IMG/VR virus record: IMGVR_UViG_3300023292_000020
Location: 1-41,952 of that record
Direction: 5' to 3' (one strand)
Source: a virus
Length of the DNA: 41,952 nucleotides
Part shown: piece after piece, positions 24,131-30,175 of the stretch
Position numbering within the stretch: the stretch's first letter is position 1
Layout: each line of letters begins with the position of its first letter
The notes under the pieces: generated by a model
Databases searched by the model: none
What the model saw: only the letters and a program-made list of their open reading frames with translations
What the model was told of the DNA's origin: nothing
Program-made: the position numbers and the translations under genes

Positions 24131-24921
24131 TCTGGTTCTTCATCGAACAATGACAGGGTGAAAATACGCTTGCCCGATTGCGTCTTGGCGGGACTTGGCG
24201 GCGTTCTAAGATTGAAGGAAAACAAGCCGTCAAATTGTCCATCTACTTCGATATAGTTGCGTTTTAGCCTTGCTTTTTCGACCCCAAAACTCCGCCCGCC
24301 CAGTTCGCCATAATTTACGCAGTTTCCGTGCGGTGGTGGATAGCTCTTGGCGTCCATCGTGATAGCGATTGAAACAAAACCACGATCCATGAAAGCTCGA
24401 CTTGCTGGTACGTCATCTTGAATACGCTCGGCGATGCTCGACTTGACGTGCGCCGCCCCCAAAACCAACCAACCCTGTTCGCTTTGGTTTTTCAGAAATA
24501 AATCTACCTTGGTCGCCTTTACGTCCGTAATTCCTAGGCCCATCAGCGCTTTGTTTGCTTCGGCGGCGGGCAAAATCTGAATCTGAATCCCAAAAGGCAA
24601 AAGCCTTGGTGCATAAATTTCGACAATGGCGCGCTCCAAGGCAAATCCAGAAACCCGCTTCCATCGCTGGTCACTCCAACCGAGTTCAAGCAAACGGCGG
24701 TAAATTACGTGTTGCCAGAGGTCGCTTGGGTTCGCTTTCGGGCTTTCTCTGGCGACCACCACAAAAGCCTTCGCAACGGCATCTGATACTTGTTTTTCTG
24801 TAGTCAGAAGGGCACTGAGTCGATCATGCGCTTCGCGCACCTGTAGGTCGGTAATGTTATCGACCTCAACCCACTGAGACGCAACGCCTCTTTGAGACGA
24901 ACGGCATTCAAGTTTTGCCAT
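24070..24921 (-). CDS. Type II restriction endonuclease, BsaWI-like
   Basis: The product is 283 aa. The core segment K-V-D-L-F-L-K (about 145-150) followed by L-G-A-A-H-V-K-S-S-I-A-E-R-I and D-D-V-P-A-S-R-A-F-M resembles BsaWI-type restriction enzymes. The D...H-V-K portion would supply the metal-binding D and K of a PD-(D/E)xK site. T-M-D-A-K-S-Y-P-P-P and Y-G-E-L-G-G-R follow, also as in that family. It pairs with the convergent methyltransferase. There is no Shine-Dalgarno site: a promoter at 24930-24958 would start mRNA about at the ATG (24921), suggesting leaderless, weak translation. Specificity is unknown; BsaWI-type enzymes cut CCGG-core sites. Confidence 0.78.
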   Translation of the reverse strand: MAKLECRSSQRGVASQWVEVDNITDLQVREAHDRLSALLTTEKQVSDAVAKAFVVVARESPKANPSDLWQHVIYRRLLELGWSDQRWKRVSGFALERAIVEIYAPRLLPFGIQIQILPAAEANKALMGLGITDVKATKVDLFLKNQSEQGWLVLGAAHVKSSIAERIQDDVPASRAFMDRGFVSIAITMDAKSYPPPHGNCVNYGELGGRSFGVEKARLKRNYIEVDGQFDGLFSFNLRTPPSPAKTQSGKRIFTLSLFDEEPDQLVRFLAGRLEDKRPKKSR

Positions 24922-24929
24922 GTGAGGCG

Positions 24930-24958
24930 ATAATGATTGGTCCGAGAAGCAAAGTCAA
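24930..24958 (-). promoter_or_regulatory. Putative promoter of restriction endonuclease
   Basis: On the minus strand, TTGACT (24953-24958) and CATTAT (24930-24935) are 17 bases apart. A transcript would begin about at the endonuclease ATG, leaving little or no leader. It is inside the element, between the endonuclease and the right inverted repeat. Confidence 0.5.
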
Positions 24959-24980
24959 CCATTGCAATGATGGAGTTATT

Positions 24981-25005
24981 CACTACCGTAAACTGGGACA
25001 TTCCG
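24981..25005 (-). repeat. Right terminal inverted repeat of IS1595-type element
   Basis: It reads CACTACCGTAAACTGGGACA and ends ATTCCG at 25005 on the plus strand. It is the inverted partner of 21259-21283 with one mismatch, and is followed directly by the second target copy. Confidence 0.92.
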
Positions 25006-25013
25006 TTCATCTT
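25006..25013. repeat. Target site duplication, right copy
   Basis: TTCATCTT directly follows the right inverted repeat and is identical to 21251-21258. Confidence 0.92.
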
Positions 25014-25211
25014 TTTGTACGCGGCCTGGATGACGGCTCCGCGTTCGTCGGTCATCGGTGCCGGCAGGGTCTCTTCGTCGAGGCCGCCGCACGAGATCGT
25101 GTCAATCTCGCCCCTCACGCGGTACTGGTGTGTTTGATTACCAGTCGCCGCGGTGTGAAGGTATCCGATAATCCGCTGGATCGTTTTGTCTTCGCAAACA
25201 TAAGCGCTCAT
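25006..25211 (-). pseudogene. 5' fragment of phage gene split by the IS element
   Basis: It begins MSAYVCEDKTIQRIIGYLH at ATG 25211, with AAGGGAG upstream and a promoter at 25267-25295. The intact protein would be 109 aa with its 3' part at 21127-21258. Today the frame reads across the inverted repeat into the element and stops at 24804, overlapping the endonuclease start out of frame. The 41 intact N-terminal residues before M-T-D-E-R-G include T-A-A-T-G-N-Q-T-H-Q-Y-R-V. The function is not recognised. Confidence 0.85.
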
Positions 25212-25266
25212 TTGATGCTCCCTTTTGTGGTTTGGCTTTTGGTGGGTGTTTGTTTCATCTGATATA

Positions 25267-25295
25267 AATGTAACACCTGCGTTAGCATAAGTCAA
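25267..25295 (-). promoter_or_regulatory. Sigma-70 promoter upstream of the interrupted gene
   Basis: TTGACT (25290-25295) and TACATT (25267-25272) on the minus strand, 17 bases apart. The box GTGTTACATTTATA overlapping the -10 is almost the same as in the integrase-operon promoter at 18714-18741, so a common regulator is likely. After the insertion this promoter points through the truncated gene toward the endonuclease gene. Confidence 0.75.
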
Positions 25296-25614
25296 GAGAA
25301 AAAGAGCGGTAGTGTTATTTTTTTTTAGGATTAGTGAGAAGTACTCCCGGAAACCAAAAAAGGTCCACCGAATAAGAGGAGGGGTGTATAAGGTCTTTCG
25401 CGCCGCCGGGCATTTCGTTTTTTCCGAATCGAGGGGGGGGGGCTGGCTTCTCGGGTGCGGGGTCTAGCGGCCAGCTCAGCCCGTCGCCCGGTGCATTGCT
25501 GCCCTACCTACCGTCTGTGCTGAGTTTGAATAATAGATATTATGCCACATCGACCGGGCCGCAGGGCATCTAAGTCATTGATATTAGGAACGCTCGCTGG
25601 CCACGCGCCTGATA
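25296..25614. other. Non-coding region between small terminase and next promoter
   Basis: No credible gene is visible in these 319 bases. It holds a run of ten G at 25433-25442, an inverted repeat ATAATAGATATTAT at 25530-25543, and GATATTA motifs starting at 25536, 25580 and 25611. It also has an imperfect long-range pairing of GCTGGC (about 25442) with GCCAGC (about 25470). Its place next to the small-terminase candidate makes a packaging site, operator region or terminator of the early operon possible, but none is proved. Confidence 0.5.
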
Positions 25615-26250
25615 TTATTCAACGTCACCGGCTGTTTTGCTGGGGATCTTCTCCGTTTCCACCACCTGAACGTCGATGGTCCCGGCAGGTAAGGCCCGGC
25701 TCACACCCTGGCGTTCGCGTAGGCTCTGGGCTTCGGCGCTAAGGCCGGTGATCAGGGCAACCAGTGAGGCGCCAGTGTGGTTCTGTTCGTTCACCTTCTT
25801 GTCCATCCGCAGGCCAAGCTCAGCCAACAGTGTCGAGACTCGGGCCGCATGCGTCTTGAATCCGCCCTCTATCCCACTCCTTTGGGCCGCGGCACGCTTT
25901 GCCAGGTGGTAGCAGAGTTCTTCAAGCTGCGCCTCTGCGGCGGGCTGGCCGATCAACTCCGGGTGTGTCTCGGTGAATTTCACCCACCACTCGTCATAGT
26001 CCTGCCTCTCGCGGTCGGTAAACAATTTGTCTCTCCACGTTTTGATCTGGGCCCGGCGCTCTGCGGCCTGCTTTTTTATCTTGGCAGAGTGCCGCTTGTT
26101 GTGCTCGGCGATGTTCGGGTTCCCGCCTTTGTTCTTCGGGTTCGCGCCGTGGAACCTACAGACCGCGTATCCCGGAGTGACCGGGTTTTCGCACCGCCGG
26201 CCCGTTGACTTCGCCTTGGCCTTGCACTGTTGGCTGCGCCCCCTAGCCAC
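25615..26250 (-). CDS. Small terminase subunit candidate with Cys/His N-terminus
   Basis: The product is 211 aa from a GTG at 26250 with AAGGAG seven bases upstream. A longer frame from 26358 lacks a site. Residues 9-30 have Q-Q-C-K-A-K-A-K-S-T-G-R-R-C then Y-A-V-C-R-F-H-G, followed by a basic N-K-G-G-N-P-N segment. This C...C...C-x-x-H-G motif is common in phage small-terminase-like proteins. The rest is helical (QLEELCYHLAKRAAAQR), fitting an oligomeric DNA-binding protein. It is far from the large terminase and on the opposite strand, so the assignment needs care. An alternative is a general HG-motif DNA-binding protein. Confidence 0.6.
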   Translation of the reverse strand: MARGRSQQCKAKAKSTGRRCENPVTPGYAVCRFHGANPKNKGGNPNIAEHNKRHSAKIKKQAAERRAQIKTWRDKLFTDRERQDYDEWWVKFTETHPELIGQPAAEAQLEELCYHLAKRAAAQRSGIEGGFKTHAARVSTLLAELGLRMDKKVNEQNHTGASLVALITGLSAEAQSLRERQGVSRALPAGTIDVQVVETEKIPSKTAGDVE

Positions 26251-26358
26251 CAAAAATCTCCTTATGGGTTGACGTGGTCCGATCTGGACCACCGCCCCCT
26301 GAGCCTGCCGCAAGCACCTCCCTCCCCAGATTTTCGGGTCTGCTAGCTTCGTCGGCAT

Positions 26359-26625
26359 TCATCGCGTGGCCTTCGGTTGGCCCTTGGCGCTGTCTTCGCT
26401 ACCAGCATCCTCCGGGTCGAACTCGGGGCACTCAAAGACCGGCGCTGTCAGGTCGTACTTGACACACAGCGCGTAGTTAGCTTCCGCAGCCGGACAGTTG
26501 CCGGGTTCGCCGGGTTTGAACTTTCGGCACCCCTGGAAACACAAGCAGTGGCTGCGGTGCCTCCCTTTCAAGTGTGACTGGGTCCAAACCTTCGTCCCGT
26601 GGTGTTCGTATTGCTCAAAGCTCAT
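26359..26625 (-). CDS. Cys-rich hypothetical phage protein (88 aa)
   Basis: It begins MSFEQYEHHGTKVWTQSHLK with GGGAGG upstream. It has a run of six cysteines: C-L-C-F-Q-G-C-R-K-F, N-C-P, L-C-V-K and a final F-E-C-P-E-F-D-P. This is a small metal-binding protein type often seen in phages, with no known role. The C-terminal C-P-E-F-D-P phrase recurs in the ParB-like protein (28808-30175). It precedes the small-terminase candidate, and its TGA touches an ATG of that longer frame. Confidence 0.75.
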   Translation of the reverse strand: MSFEQYEHHGTKVWTQSHLKGRHRSHCLCFQGCRKFKPGEPGNCPAAEANYALCVKYDLTAPVFECPEFDPEDAGSEDSAKGQPKATR

Positions 26626-26676
26626 TTTGTGGATCCTCCCTGCGCTGCGGGCTCGTCGTTGGTTGGTTGTTGCTTT

Positions 26677-26775
26677 TCATGGGCTTACCGTGCCACAGGT
26701 TGGTGGATTGGTGCATCCTTCATGTTTGTCTGAAAGTTCATGCCAATTGACGGGCGGGTTTTGGTGGTGCTTCAT
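26677..26775 (-). CDS. Possible tiny protein (32 aa) in the 26626-26836 gap
   Basis: ATG at 26775 opens a 32-codon frame, M-K-H-H-Q-N-P-P-V-N-W-H-E-L, ending ...C-T-N-P-P-T-C-G-T-V-S-P. A CAGGA site lies about ten bases upstream. Its TGA overlaps another ATG (26680) of a 21-codon frame that runs into the next gene. The Cys pair and the ATGA overlap hint at a real gene, but size makes it uncertain. Otherwise the 211-base gap 26626-26836 has nothing I can name. Confidence 0.3.
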   Translation of the reverse strand: MKHHQNPPVNWHELSDKHEGCTNPPTCGTVSP

Positions 26776-26874
26776 TGGTTTCAAGTCCTGTAAGCGTTGT
26801 GATAAACCACTAGAACAGAGAAGAGTTACAAGCTAGTTAACCTTTCGGAGTGGTTTCGGCCGGCGGTTTTTCGC

Positions 26875-27057
26875 TCATTTCGGTTCCTCTTCTTTCCGTT
26901 GTTCTTCGATGGCTCGTTTGTAAAAGTGCTCGCAGGTCGGCGTCGGTCCGAGCGGGGCGATCTTCTCGTCCCAGGTGCGTTGTAGGAGGTCTGCGAGGCG
27001 GTGAACGCCGCCCTTGTCGGCATGGGGCCCCTGTTTTTCGTCCCCCTGAGTTGTCAT
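26875..27057 (-). CDS. Small hypothetical protein (60 aa)
   Basis: The ATG at 27057 overlaps the stop of the upstream gene (ATGA). The product, MTTQGDEKQGPHADKGGVHR then L-A-D-L-L-Q-R-T-W-D-E-K-I-A, ends in a charged helix (A-I-E-E-Q-R-K-E-E-E-P-K). Its stop overlaps an ATG opening a 13-codon frame that ends at 26837, probably not a gene. No domain is recognised. A longer frame at 26837-27064 in another phase is Arg-rich and judged a shadow. Confidence 0.6.
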   Translation of the reverse strand: MTTQGDEKQGPHADKGGVHRLADLLQRTWDEKIAPLGPTPTCEHFYKRAIEEQRKEEEPK

Positions 27058-27449
27058 GGTTCACCGCCCTCGCCTTCTTTCACGGGCTCACCTTCATTCT
27101 CGCCGGTCGTCTTCGCGTATTCATCCGGGCCTTGTAGCGATCCGGCGTCCGGCGGGCCACCGCGCTTGAGGGCGTCCAGTATTTTGCGGGTGCGGTTGTA
27201 GGATCGCGCCTCTCGCATGCTGTCTTCCGCCATGATGTCCCGTTCGATGATGGTGGCCCAGGATTTGTCGATGAACCAACTCGCCGTGGCCCAAAAATCC
27301 TTTGGCAGCCATTGGCCGGTGTGCCAGATGATGAACGTCGGTTTGCCGTTGACGGTATCGCCTCGCTGGACGGTGTAGTCATACCGGTCTTCGACGTTGT
27401 GTGCGATGAGTTCTTCAATCTTCCCGATGATGGTTTCAGTTTCGGTCAT
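27054..27449 (-). CDS. Hypothetical protein (131 aa)
   Basis: ATG 27449 with AGGGGG upstream. The product begins MTETETIIGKIEELIAHNVE and continues with a Y-D-Y-T-V-Q-R-G-D-T-V segment and an aromatic core (I-I-W-H-T-G-Q-W-L-P-K-D-F-W-A-T-A-S-W-F). Its C-terminal 35 residues are Glu/Gly/Pro-rich and probably disordered. No known family is recognised. It is part of the overlapping run of small genes between the thermonuclease and the small terminase. Confidence 0.7.
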   Translation of the reverse strand: MTETETIIGKIEELIAHNVEDRYDYTVQRGDTVNGKPTFIIWHTGQWLPKDFWATASWFIDKSWATIIERDIMAEDSMREARSYNRTRKILDALKRGGPPDAGSLQGPDEYAKTTGENEGEPVKEGEGGEP

Positions 27450-27450
27450 C

Positions 27451-27732
27451 TCATCCCCCTCTGATCCCGTCCACAGCGCTCAGTTCCGGCGCGTGCGGGG
27501 CGATCGGTTGGTGGTTGGTGTGTTGGGGCTCCTCCCGGTACAGCCCGGCAAGCGAGCGTATGACGCGAATTCCCATTGTTCCGGGTGGCAAGTTGTCACG
27601 CTTGAGTAGCAGCGGGCGTTGCACGTACATTTTGCCAGCGATCTCATCGACATGAGCTTTGATCCCGTCGAAATACTCCGCAGCGATCAAGTGCGCATAC
27701 TCGCCCGGCTCTTTGATTTCTGTCAGCACCAT
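27451..27732 (-). CDS. Hypothetical protein (93 aa)
   Basis: It starts MVLTEIKEPGEYAHLIAAEY, with helix-rich first 60 residues including Y-F-D-G-I-K-A-H-V-D-E-I and L-P-P-G-T-M-G-I-R-V-I-R-S. The C-terminus is loose (H-T-N-H-Q-P-I-A-P-H-A-P). The ribosome site is weak. It ends 1 base before the start of the next gene. I do not recognise the family. Confidence 0.6.
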   Translation of the reverse strand: MVLTEIKEPGEYAHLIAAEYFDGIKAHVDEIAGKMYVQRPLLLKRDNLPPGTMGIRVIRSLAGLYREEPQHTNHQPIAPHAPELSAVDGIRGG

Positions 27733-27749
27733 TTCGGCGCAGAGCTTCT

Positions 27750-27986
27750 CTATCTGTCCGACTTGGCGGGGCGGTCGGGAAACCAGTCGACCGGCCCCGG
27801 ATCGTGGGATCTACCAAGGGGCATGGAGGGCTTGTGGCCCCCGTGGGTGGTGACGGGTTCGCCGCGCCGTAGGTCATTCCCGGCTTTTTCTCCCGAATTA
27901 CATGGCGTTTGCCCCGTCCATCGCCGGTAAAAGTCGCCACCGCACGAATTCCAGAACCACATTAGGCGGTCTTTCAAGTCATTCAT
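27750..27986 (-). CDS. Hypothetical protein (78 aa)
   Basis: The start at ATG 27986 (MNDLKDRLMWFWNSCGGDFY) follows the thermonuclease stop region, overlapping by 8 bases. The N-terminal 25 residues are amphipathic and aromatic. The rest is Gly/Pro/Arg-rich, ending P-V-D-W-F-P-D-R-P-A-K-S-D-R. A start at 28079 would add 31 residues inside the nuclease gene. No domain is recognised. Confidence 0.55.
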   Translation of the reverse strand: MNDLKDRLMWFWNSCGGDFYRRWTGQTPCNSGEKAGNDLRRGEPVTTHGGHKPSMPLGRSHDPGPVDWFPDRPAKSDR

Positions 27987-28617
27987 CGCCCTTGCTCCCA
28001 TACCTACTCCACCGGGCGAAGGCGAAGCGGTCATAGCGTTTGGCGAGCTTCGCGTGAACCATTTCCAGGCCGATGTCATCGCCGTCCAGGTCGACGTAAG
28101 CCAGCACGCGGCCGTATTTGTCCTCGCGGTTGGAAAGCGGATCGTGGGTCAATGTGACGCGCTTCCCGGTGATTCTGTCGCGGAGCCAATCGGTAGCCTC
28201 CACCGCGCCGGGCTGGGCCGGTTTGCCGCGTCTGGCGAGTTCCGGGGTGTCGATGCCCACGATGCGCACGGTGACGGTCTGCCCCGTGCTTTCGAGCGTG
28301 GCCTTGATCGTGTCGCCGTCGATGACGCGGGTGACGGTGGCGAACCCCGGCCAGTTGAGCGATTCATCGACCGCATATGCCAAATCTTCGATGACAGAGT
28401 CTGCGCTTTCGAGAACGCCGATCATTTCAGCGTGGCGCGCTTTCGCTGCGGCCCAGGCCTTCGTTTCGGCGCGATGGCTCATACCAGCCATGACGAACGA
28501 CACGGACAGCAGCGCGGCGACCACCCACAATGTAACGGTGTGCACAACCCGACCCCATCGAATCGACCGGATGAACAGCGCCAAACGAGCGCGGATCGTG
28601 CTGATGGTGATTGTCAT
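27979..28617 (-). CDS. Membrane-anchored thermonuclease-like protein (SNase domain)
   Basis: The product is 212 aa. A single hydrophobic segment (T-V-T-L-W-V-V-A-A-L-L-S-V-S-F-V-M-A-G, about 28-46) after a basic N-terminus anchors it in the membrane. Residues 92-200 are a staphylococcal-nuclease fold: A-T-V-T-R-V-I-D-G-D-T-I-K-A, then V-R-I-V-G-I-D-T-P-E with catalytic R and D, then N-R-E-D-K-Y-G-R-V-L with catalytic E/D and R. Key residues are present. It could act on incoming or host DNA at the envelope. It is translationally coupled to the gene at 28614. Confidence 0.85.
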   Translation of the reverse strand: MTITISTIRARLALFIRSIRWGRVVHTVTLWVVAALLSVSFVMAGMSHRAETKAWAAAKARHAEMIGVLESADSVIEDLAYAVDESLNWPGFATVTRVIDGDTIKATLESTGQTVTVRIVGIDTPELARRGKPAQPGAVEATDWLRDRITGKRVTLTHDPLSNREDKYGRVLAYVDLDGDDIGLEMVHAKLAKRYDRFAFARWSRYGSKGDE

Positions 28618-28811
28618 TGGCCACCGCCTTCCGTGGCTCTTTTCTTCGCGCGGGTAAGAATTTCGCCAAATTCGACGATATCGAGCGGCTCCTCGTTTGG
28701 GTGTGCTTCATTCCACCGCCGCGCGATTTCGTTGTCTTCATCGACGCGAAGCCTGAGGTTGGCGATGCGCCGTTCAATGTTTTCTCTGGTTAGAAACGCC
28801 CTGTCAGTCAT
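28614..28811 (-). CDS. Small hypothetical protein (65 aa)
   Basis: The ATG at 28811 overlaps the ParB-like TGA. The product starts MTDRAFLTRENIERRIANLR and is almost all charged helix, perhaps a coiled coil (L-R-V-D-E-D-N-E-I-A-R-R-W). It ends overlapping the thermonuclease start by 4 bases. A longer frame extending to 29405 is Arg-rich and a shadow of the ParB-like gene. The function is unknown. Confidence 0.65.
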   Translation of the reverse strand: MTDRAFLTRENIERRIANLRLRVDEDNEIARRWNEAHPNEEPLDIVEFGEILTRAKKRATEGGGQ

Positions 28812-30175
28812 CCCTCTTCCCCTTCCTCGATTGGTTTGCCGATCATGCTCGCTGCCAAGCGCGAAGCCCGGGCCGTGTCGGCCATGACGGCGGGCGCGAT
28901 ATCCTGCATGCGGCGAATCGCATCCCGCACCCGCAGCCGCGACGTGTCGGCCGCCTTGGCCGTTTTGTTGATCGTGACTTTGTCGACCAGCATTTCCAGG
29001 ATCGTCGCGTCGAACTCCAAGCGGTCGATCTTGTCGCCCACGCTCGGGAAGTTCACCATGCCGCCGTCCCAGTCCGGGTCGTTCAAGACTTCGCGAATGA
29101 GGTGCCGCATCGCCGCCAGCGTTTCCAGGTCGAAGGCGTCGCCCAAGTTGAGGTACTGCCCCTTGTGGCGGCTGGAGCGGGTGTCGTCGTCGGGATCGTC
29201 GATCTTGCGGGCATCGGACAGCGCACCCTCGTAAGCCGGGTCGAAGTCCGGGCAGAGTTTGGTAACGGGATCCCAATCGACCGGCAATGACGCGGGCTCG
29301 GTTTCCTCGAAATACCCGGCGGAGCAGCGCACCAAGTGCTTGTGACCGGCCTTGATCTCTTCTGCGGTGAGCGGAGAGCGTTTGCAGTTCTGACACTTCG
29401 CACACAGGCGGCTGTCCCGGCGCGGTCGACGCTTGGGCTGCTTGGCGCTGGCCCGGTTGCGGCGGTCATGCGTGGCGACCAACTCGCGGGCGATCTCCTC
29501 ACGCCGCTCCGGCTTGGCGCGGGCGATGGTGCGCAGGTCGGTTTTGCTGTCGGTCACTGGCGTCCCGGCGATGATCTTGCGAACCTCGGGGCCGACCAAC
29601 TTGGAGATTTGCACCTCTTCGCGAACCGCGCGTGGGGTCACGCCGGTCTTGGCCGCAACGTCGTCGGCAAACGATTTCTTGCGCCTTGGCTTTGAGCGCG
29701 AAGCGGTGGGTAAAGTGGAACGTGGTTCCGTTTTACTTTCGGTGGCGTGGCCTTTGCTTTCCGGCCCGGTGCCTGTTGCTTTGCCGTGCTTCGTCTCCGG
29801 GTGCAGCGCCTCGTAAATTTCCTTGCGCCTGGCCAGCGCGTCACCCCGGTCCAAGATGCTCATCGCCTGCCGTTGCAGGTTTTCGTCAATCTCGGCCATC
29901 TCGCGGTGGAGCTTCGAGAGTGTCACGACGTTGACGGTCACTTCCTCCCAACCCAGTTCCTTGACGGCCAGGTAGCGGCGCGCCCCGGCCACAAGTTTGT
30001 ACTGCCCGCCCTTCCCTTCGGTGACGGTGATTGGGTTGAGCAGGCCGATCTCCGCGATGCTGGCGGCAAGGTCGACGATGGTGTCACCTTCCACGGCGGC
30101 AAGCCGGTGGGCGTCGACTCGGATGTCCTTCACTTTGACGTTGATGATGGTGTTTTCGGCGGCGGCTTGAGTCAC
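28808..30175 (-). CDS. ParB-like nuclease-domain protein with Cys cluster
   Basis: The product is 455 aa. Residues 10-100 are a ParB/Srx N-terminal domain: I-R-V-D-A-H-R, then D-L-A-A-S-I-A-E-I-G-L-L-N-P-I, then L-V-A-G-A-R-R-Y-L-A. A basic disordered region (about 130-170) and an HTH-like stretch (A-K-T-G-V-T-P-R-A-V) follow. Residues about 258-320 hold a Cys cluster: C-A-K-C-Q-N-C-K-R, R-C-S-A-G-Y-F and L-C-P-D-F-D-P. The C-terminal 100 residues are helical. Phage ParB-like proteins may partition DNA, regulate or nick it. The Cys insert is not usual for ParB. Confidence 0.75.
   Translation of the reverse strand: MTQAAAENTIINVKVKDIRVDAHRLAAVEGDTIVDLAASIAEIGLLNPITVTEGKGGQYKLVAGARRYLAVKELGWEEVTVNVVTLSKLHREMAEIDENLQRQAMSILDRGDALARRKEIYEALHPETKHGKATGTGPESKGHATESKTEPRSTLPTASRSKPRRKKSFADDVAAKTGVTPRAVREEVQISKLVGPEVRKIIAGTPVTDSKTDLRTIARAKPERREEIARELVATHDRRNRASAKQPKRRPRRDSRLCAKCQNCKRSPLTAEEIKAGHKHLVRCSAGYFEETEPASLPVDWDPVTKLCPDFDPAYEGALSDARKIDDPDDDTRSSRHKGQYLNLGDAFDLETLAAMRHLIREVLNDPDWDGGMVNFPSVGDKIDRLEFDATILEMLVDKVTINKTAKAADTSRLRVRDAIRRMQDIAPAVMADTARASRLAASMIGKPIEEGEEG

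Larger units (their letters stand above)
21259..25005 (+). mobile_element. IS1595-family transposon carrying P63C gene and restriction-modification system
   Basis: This is a complete 3747-bp element bounded by inverted repeats (21259-21283 and 24981-25005) and an 8-bp target duplication. Order inside: a promoter next to the left end, the transposase, a P63C-domain gene and an SPPY methyltransferase, all on plus, then a convergent restriction endonuclease on minus. Its base composition is visibly lower in G+C than the phage sequence on either side. It inserted into a 109-aa phage gene, whose two halves remain in register. IS1595-family members with passenger genes are known. The complete restriction-modification pair together with a P63C gene is the notable cargo here. 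Intact ends and frames suggest a recent insertion. Confidence 0.9.

Noticed and set aside
24804-25211. Open frame reading from the truncated gene into the transposon
   Set aside because: From 25005 downward it is the element's terminal repeat and the out-of-frame start of the endonuclease gene. It is a by-product of insertion, not a fusion gene.
26760-26830. Segment with a T-loop-like TTTCAAGTCC considered as tRNA or attachment site
   Set aside because: No pairing stem around the loop and no acceptor or anticodon arm could be built by eye.
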